Shown: positions 5,943-7,982 of the stretch, in pieces
Layout: each line of letters opens with the position of its first letter
Position numbering within the stretch: position 1 is the first letter of the stretch
Source: Desulfobacteraceae bacterium
Lineage (GTDB): Bacteria; Desulfobacterota; Desulfobacteria; Desulfobacterales; UBA11574
Direction of reading: 5' to 3'
NCBI GenBank assembly: GCA_002868985.1
Contig: PKTV01000485.1
Coordinates: forward strand, 1-7,982
DNA: 7,982 nucleotides
Made by a program: the position numbers and the translations under genes
Notes under the pieces: generated by a model
Databases searched by the model: none
What the model was told of the DNA's origin: nothing
The model's input: only the letters and a program-made list of their open reading frames with translations

Positions 5943-5950
5943 ACCTCCTT
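5943..5950 (-). promoter_or_regulatory. Strong Shine-Dalgarno (AAGGAGGT)
   Basis: AAGGAGGT on the minus strand ends 7 nt before the ATG at 5935. It is the best ribosome binding site in the window and settles the start of the small exported protein, suggesting high translation. Confidence 0.85.
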
Positions 5951-6162
5951 TTATTCATTTATTTGAACTCACGTATTTTCAAGAAACTATAATATTACAA
6001 AATCTTAAACCTAATAAACATCTAAGGATATTATTTTTTTAATACAATGGCGAAATTTGAAACACCCAATTTAAGTTAAAAAATGTCTGATACCATGGAA
6101 TAAATCTGGAAACAAGGATAAATTGGCTGATTCATTTTTGATGGTAAAAGAAGACTTTTCCT
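5951..6162. other. AT-rich divergent spacer, no gene seen
   Basis: No reading frame with coding character on either strand; the ATG at 6083 opens only a 6-codon frame. No tRNA or recognised riboswitch fold was seen. It must carry the minus-strand promoter of the gene at 5441-5935. A poor candidate is TTGTAT at 6047-6042 with TAGATG 17 nt further along the minus strand, too weak to list separately. Confidence 0.5.
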
Positions 6163-6191
6163 TTGACACATGAGTTAGTTTTTTTTATATT
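6163..6191 (+). promoter_or_regulatory. Sigma-70-type promoter for the activase gene
   Basis: A perfect -35 TTGACA (6163-6168) is followed by exactly 17 nt and a -10 TATATT (6186-6191; 5 of 6 to TATAAT). Transcription would start near 6198, leaving a leader of about 80 nt before the ATG at 6277. The spacer is T-rich near the -10. Confidence 0.75.
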
Positions 6192-6276
6192 CCAAATTTA
6201 ATCTGATTATTCTTTTAAAGCTACTTTGGTCGTTTCATAGTAAATTCTGTTTTCCTATTTGGGTTTTTGGATTTCC

Positions 6277-7982
6277 ATGGATTATGAAGGTTCAAAGAGG
6301 CAGTCATATCATAAAAAGTCTTCCAACGGTAAGCTAACGTCGTTAGGACTGTGTCTCGGAGCTTCTACAGTATCCATCGTTCAGCTGGAGCAAAACCAGA
6401 ACCCTAGGACATACAATCCCAGAATTATAAAAAGCGCACTCTATCCCCATGAAGGAGACCCCAAAAGGACCCTTCTTCGCCTTATCAACGGTCTTGATCT
6501 GAACAAATTCGATAGAATTGTCGCTACCGGCAGGCGATTCCGCGCATTTGTCAACCTTACTTCAATACCCGAACCTGAAGCAGTGGAATATGCCTACCGG
6601 TATATCAAGCCGGCGAACATTCTCTGTCCGGCGGTTGTCTCTGCCGGCGGAGAGACATTTATGGTGTATGTTCTGAACCGTTTCGGTCAGATTTCCAATG
6701 TTCTTACAGGTAATAAATGTGCATCCGGAACCGGTGAATTTTTTCTCCAGCAACTGCGCCGAATGGACGTAACACTGGTAGAAGCCGCCCAGTGGGCTGC
6801 TTCAACCGAACCGTATCCCGTCTCCGGACGTTGTTCGGTTTTTTGCAAGTCCGATTGTACCCATGCCACCAATAAAGGTGTTCCCAAATCAAAAGTCACT
6901 GCCGGCCTCTGCCGAATGATGGCCAATAAAATCTTGGAGCTTTTAAAAAAGGTGGAAAGAAAGAACATTATAATCACCGGAGGAGCAGCACGCAATCATA
7001 TGATGGTCGAGCGTCTGCGCGAGGAAATTCCCGGCTTGATTGTTCCGGACGAAGCCCCCTATTTTGAAGCACTGGGAGCCGCTCTATGGGGGCTGGAACA
7101 CGAAACAAACACCTTAACCGGCATATCGGGGTTGTTGAGTACCGAAGTTTCATCATTTGACACATTGCCATCTTTAAAGGATTTCAACCACATGGTGGAA
7201 TTTAAAACCATTGAAAAGGGAGAAATCCATCCCGGCGACACCTGCATCCTGGGTCTTGATGTCGGTTCAACCACCACCAAGGCCATTCTGCTGCGAAAAT
7301 CGGATGATGCATTGCTTGCCTCTGTTTATCTACGCACCAGCGGAGATCCGGTTGGCGCTTCCAGGCAGTGCTACCGTATCATTCTTGACCATGTTAAACT
7401 AAAAGTTCATCCTTCTGAAATATCCATAGAAGGTTTAGGCGTCTGCGGTTCCGGCAGACAGATTGCCGGGCTACATGCACTCACGGATAGTGTGATCAAC
7501 GAAATCATCGCCCACGCCGCTGCCGCCGTTCATTTTGATCCACAGGTGGACACCATCTTTGAAATCGGGGGACAGGACGCCAAGTACACGTATATTACCA
7601 ATTCGGTAGCTTCAGATTATGCCATGAACGAAGCCTGCTCAGCCGGTACCGGTTCTTTTTTGGAAGAATCCGCCCATGAAACCCTGGGAGTGGCCATGGA
7701 AGATATTGCAGGCATCGCCCTTACAGGCAAACATCCGCCAAATTTCAACGATCAGTGTGCCGCATTCATCACCTCTGATATAAAGACTGCCATTCACGAA
7801 GGGGTCGAGCATGAAAATATTGTTGCCGGGCTGGTCTATTCCATCTGCATGAATTATTCAAACCGGGTCAAGGGGAACCGGCCGGTGGGAGAAAAAGTGT
7901 TTATGCAAGGCGGTGTTTGTTACAACCGGGCAATTCCGATGGCCATGGCGTCTTTGGTTGGAAAACCGATCATTGTTCCCCC
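6277..7982 (+). CDS. Large BadF/BadG/BcrA/BcrD-type acyl-CoA dehydratase activase, 3' end beyond window
   Basis: 568 residues visible; the frame is open to the right edge. ASKHA-fold, Fe-S ATPase that in known relatives (HgdC, BcrA/BcrD) couples ATP hydrolysis to low-potential electron transfer into 2-hydroxyacyl-CoA dehydratase or benzoyl-CoA reductase. It carries two tandem ATPase domains. Domain 1 (about 22-275) has the phosphate-1 loop LGLCLGASTVS, SAGGET at 122-127, Cys148 in NKCASGTGEF, Cys186/Cys190/Cys194 in GRCSVFCKSDC, and ITGGAARN. Domain 2 (about 323 onward) has canonical LGLDVGSTTTK (Asp328), GVCGSGR, EIGGQDAK, Cys454 in EACSAGTGSF, Cys494 in NDQCAAF and MQGGVCYN. Cys148/186 and Cys454/494 sit where HgdC has its two cluster cysteines. 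Long relatives (over 1000 residues) carry a further C-terminal region after domain 2, so this is probably less than half the protein. The ATG at 6277 is the first ATG after an in-frame TAA at 6241; its Shine-Dalgarno (GGA at 6269-6271) is weak, but a strong promoter lies upstream. Confidence 0.93.
   Translation, partial: MDYEGSKRQSYHKKSSNGKLTSLGLCLGASTVSIVQLEQNQNPRTYNPRIIKSALYPHEGDPKRTLLRLINGLDLNKFDRIVATGRRFRAFVNLTSIPEPEAVEYAYRYIKPANILCPAVVSAGGETFMVYVLNRFGQISNVLTGNKCASGTGEFFLQQLRRMDVTLVEAAQWAASTEPYPVSGRCSVFCKSDCTHATNKGVPKSKVTAGLCRMMANKILELLKKVERKNIIITGGAARNHMMVERLREEIPGLIVPDEAPYFEALGAALWGLEHETNTLTGISGLLSTEVSSFDTLPSLKDFNHMVEFKTIEKGEIHPGDTCILGLDVGSTTTKAILLRKSDDALLASVYLRTSGDPVGASRQCYRIILDHVKLKVHPSEISIEGLGVCGSGRQIAGLHALTDSVINEIIAHAAAAVHFDPQVDTIFEIGGQDAKYTYITNSVASDYAMNEACSAGTGSFLEESAHETLGVAMEDIAGIALTGKHPPNFNDQCAAFITSDIKTAIHEGVEHENIVAGLVYSICMNYSNRVKGNRPVGEKVFMQGGVCYNRAIPMAMASLVGKPIIVP

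Noticed and set aside
6083..6103. ATG-initiated mini-frame (6 codons) in the divergent spacer
   Set aside because: Too short, no Shine-Dalgarno, and upstream of the promoter at 6163, so it would not be in the activase leader.
6562..7286. Several minus-strand open frames of 62-102 residues
   Set aside because: They are antisense shadows of the activase gene, whose motifs leave no doubt about the coding strand.

Overview
The window looks like chromosomal DNA from an anaerobic Desulfobacterota-type bacterium (former Deltaproteobacteria, Desulfobacterales-like). This is an inference from gene content: an acyl-CoA dehydratase activase with two ATPase domains, an alpha-methylacyl-CoA racemase-like enzyme, a soluble receiver-kinase-receiver protein, and the AT-rich intergenic style with 'cacaaagacac' palindromes. 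No rRNA, tRNA, IS element, phage gene or CRISPR array was found.

Layout. (1) 1-653, plus strand: the 3' part of nth (endonuclease III); its start lies left of the window. (2) 654-945: a convergent intergenic region unusually rich in inverted repeats. (3) 946-5241, minus strand: four tightly packed genes, transcribed from high to low coordinates. They are an HD-domain phosphohydrolase (4483-5241), an exported DUF3108-like protein (3680-4480), a family III CoA-transferase / alpha-methylacyl-CoA racemase-like enzyme (2517-3683), and a REC-HisKA-HATPase-REC hybrid histidine kinase (946-2502). Gaps are 2 nt, a 4-nt ATGA overlap, and 14 nt, so one mRNA is likely. (4) 5242-5440: a spacer with a good intrinsic terminator for the next gene and other inverted repeats. 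(5) 5441-5935, minus strand: a small exported protein of unknown function with a near-perfect Shine-Dalgarno. (6) 5936-6276: a divergent AT-rich spacer with a clear sigma-70-type promoter (TTGACA, 17 nt, TATATT) facing right. (7) 6277 to the right edge, plus strand: the N-terminal 568 residues of a large BadF/BadG/BcrA/BcrD-type activase with two tandem ASKHA ATPase domains, cut by the window end.

How the genes may relate. nth is housekeeping DNA repair. The activase would use ATP hydrolysis to drive low-potential electron transfer to a 2-hydroxyacyl-CoA dehydratase or benzoyl-CoA reductase-like partner. The racemase-like enzyme also handles acyl-CoA, so both ends of the window touch acyl-CoA metabolism, but they are not in one operon and no pathway can be drawn from this window alone. 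I see no clear novel defence or mobile system. The points most worth a second look are the mixed four-gene operon, the degenerate first receiver of the kinase, the asymmetric ATPase domains and extra cysteines of the activase, and the palindrome-dense spacer at 654-945.
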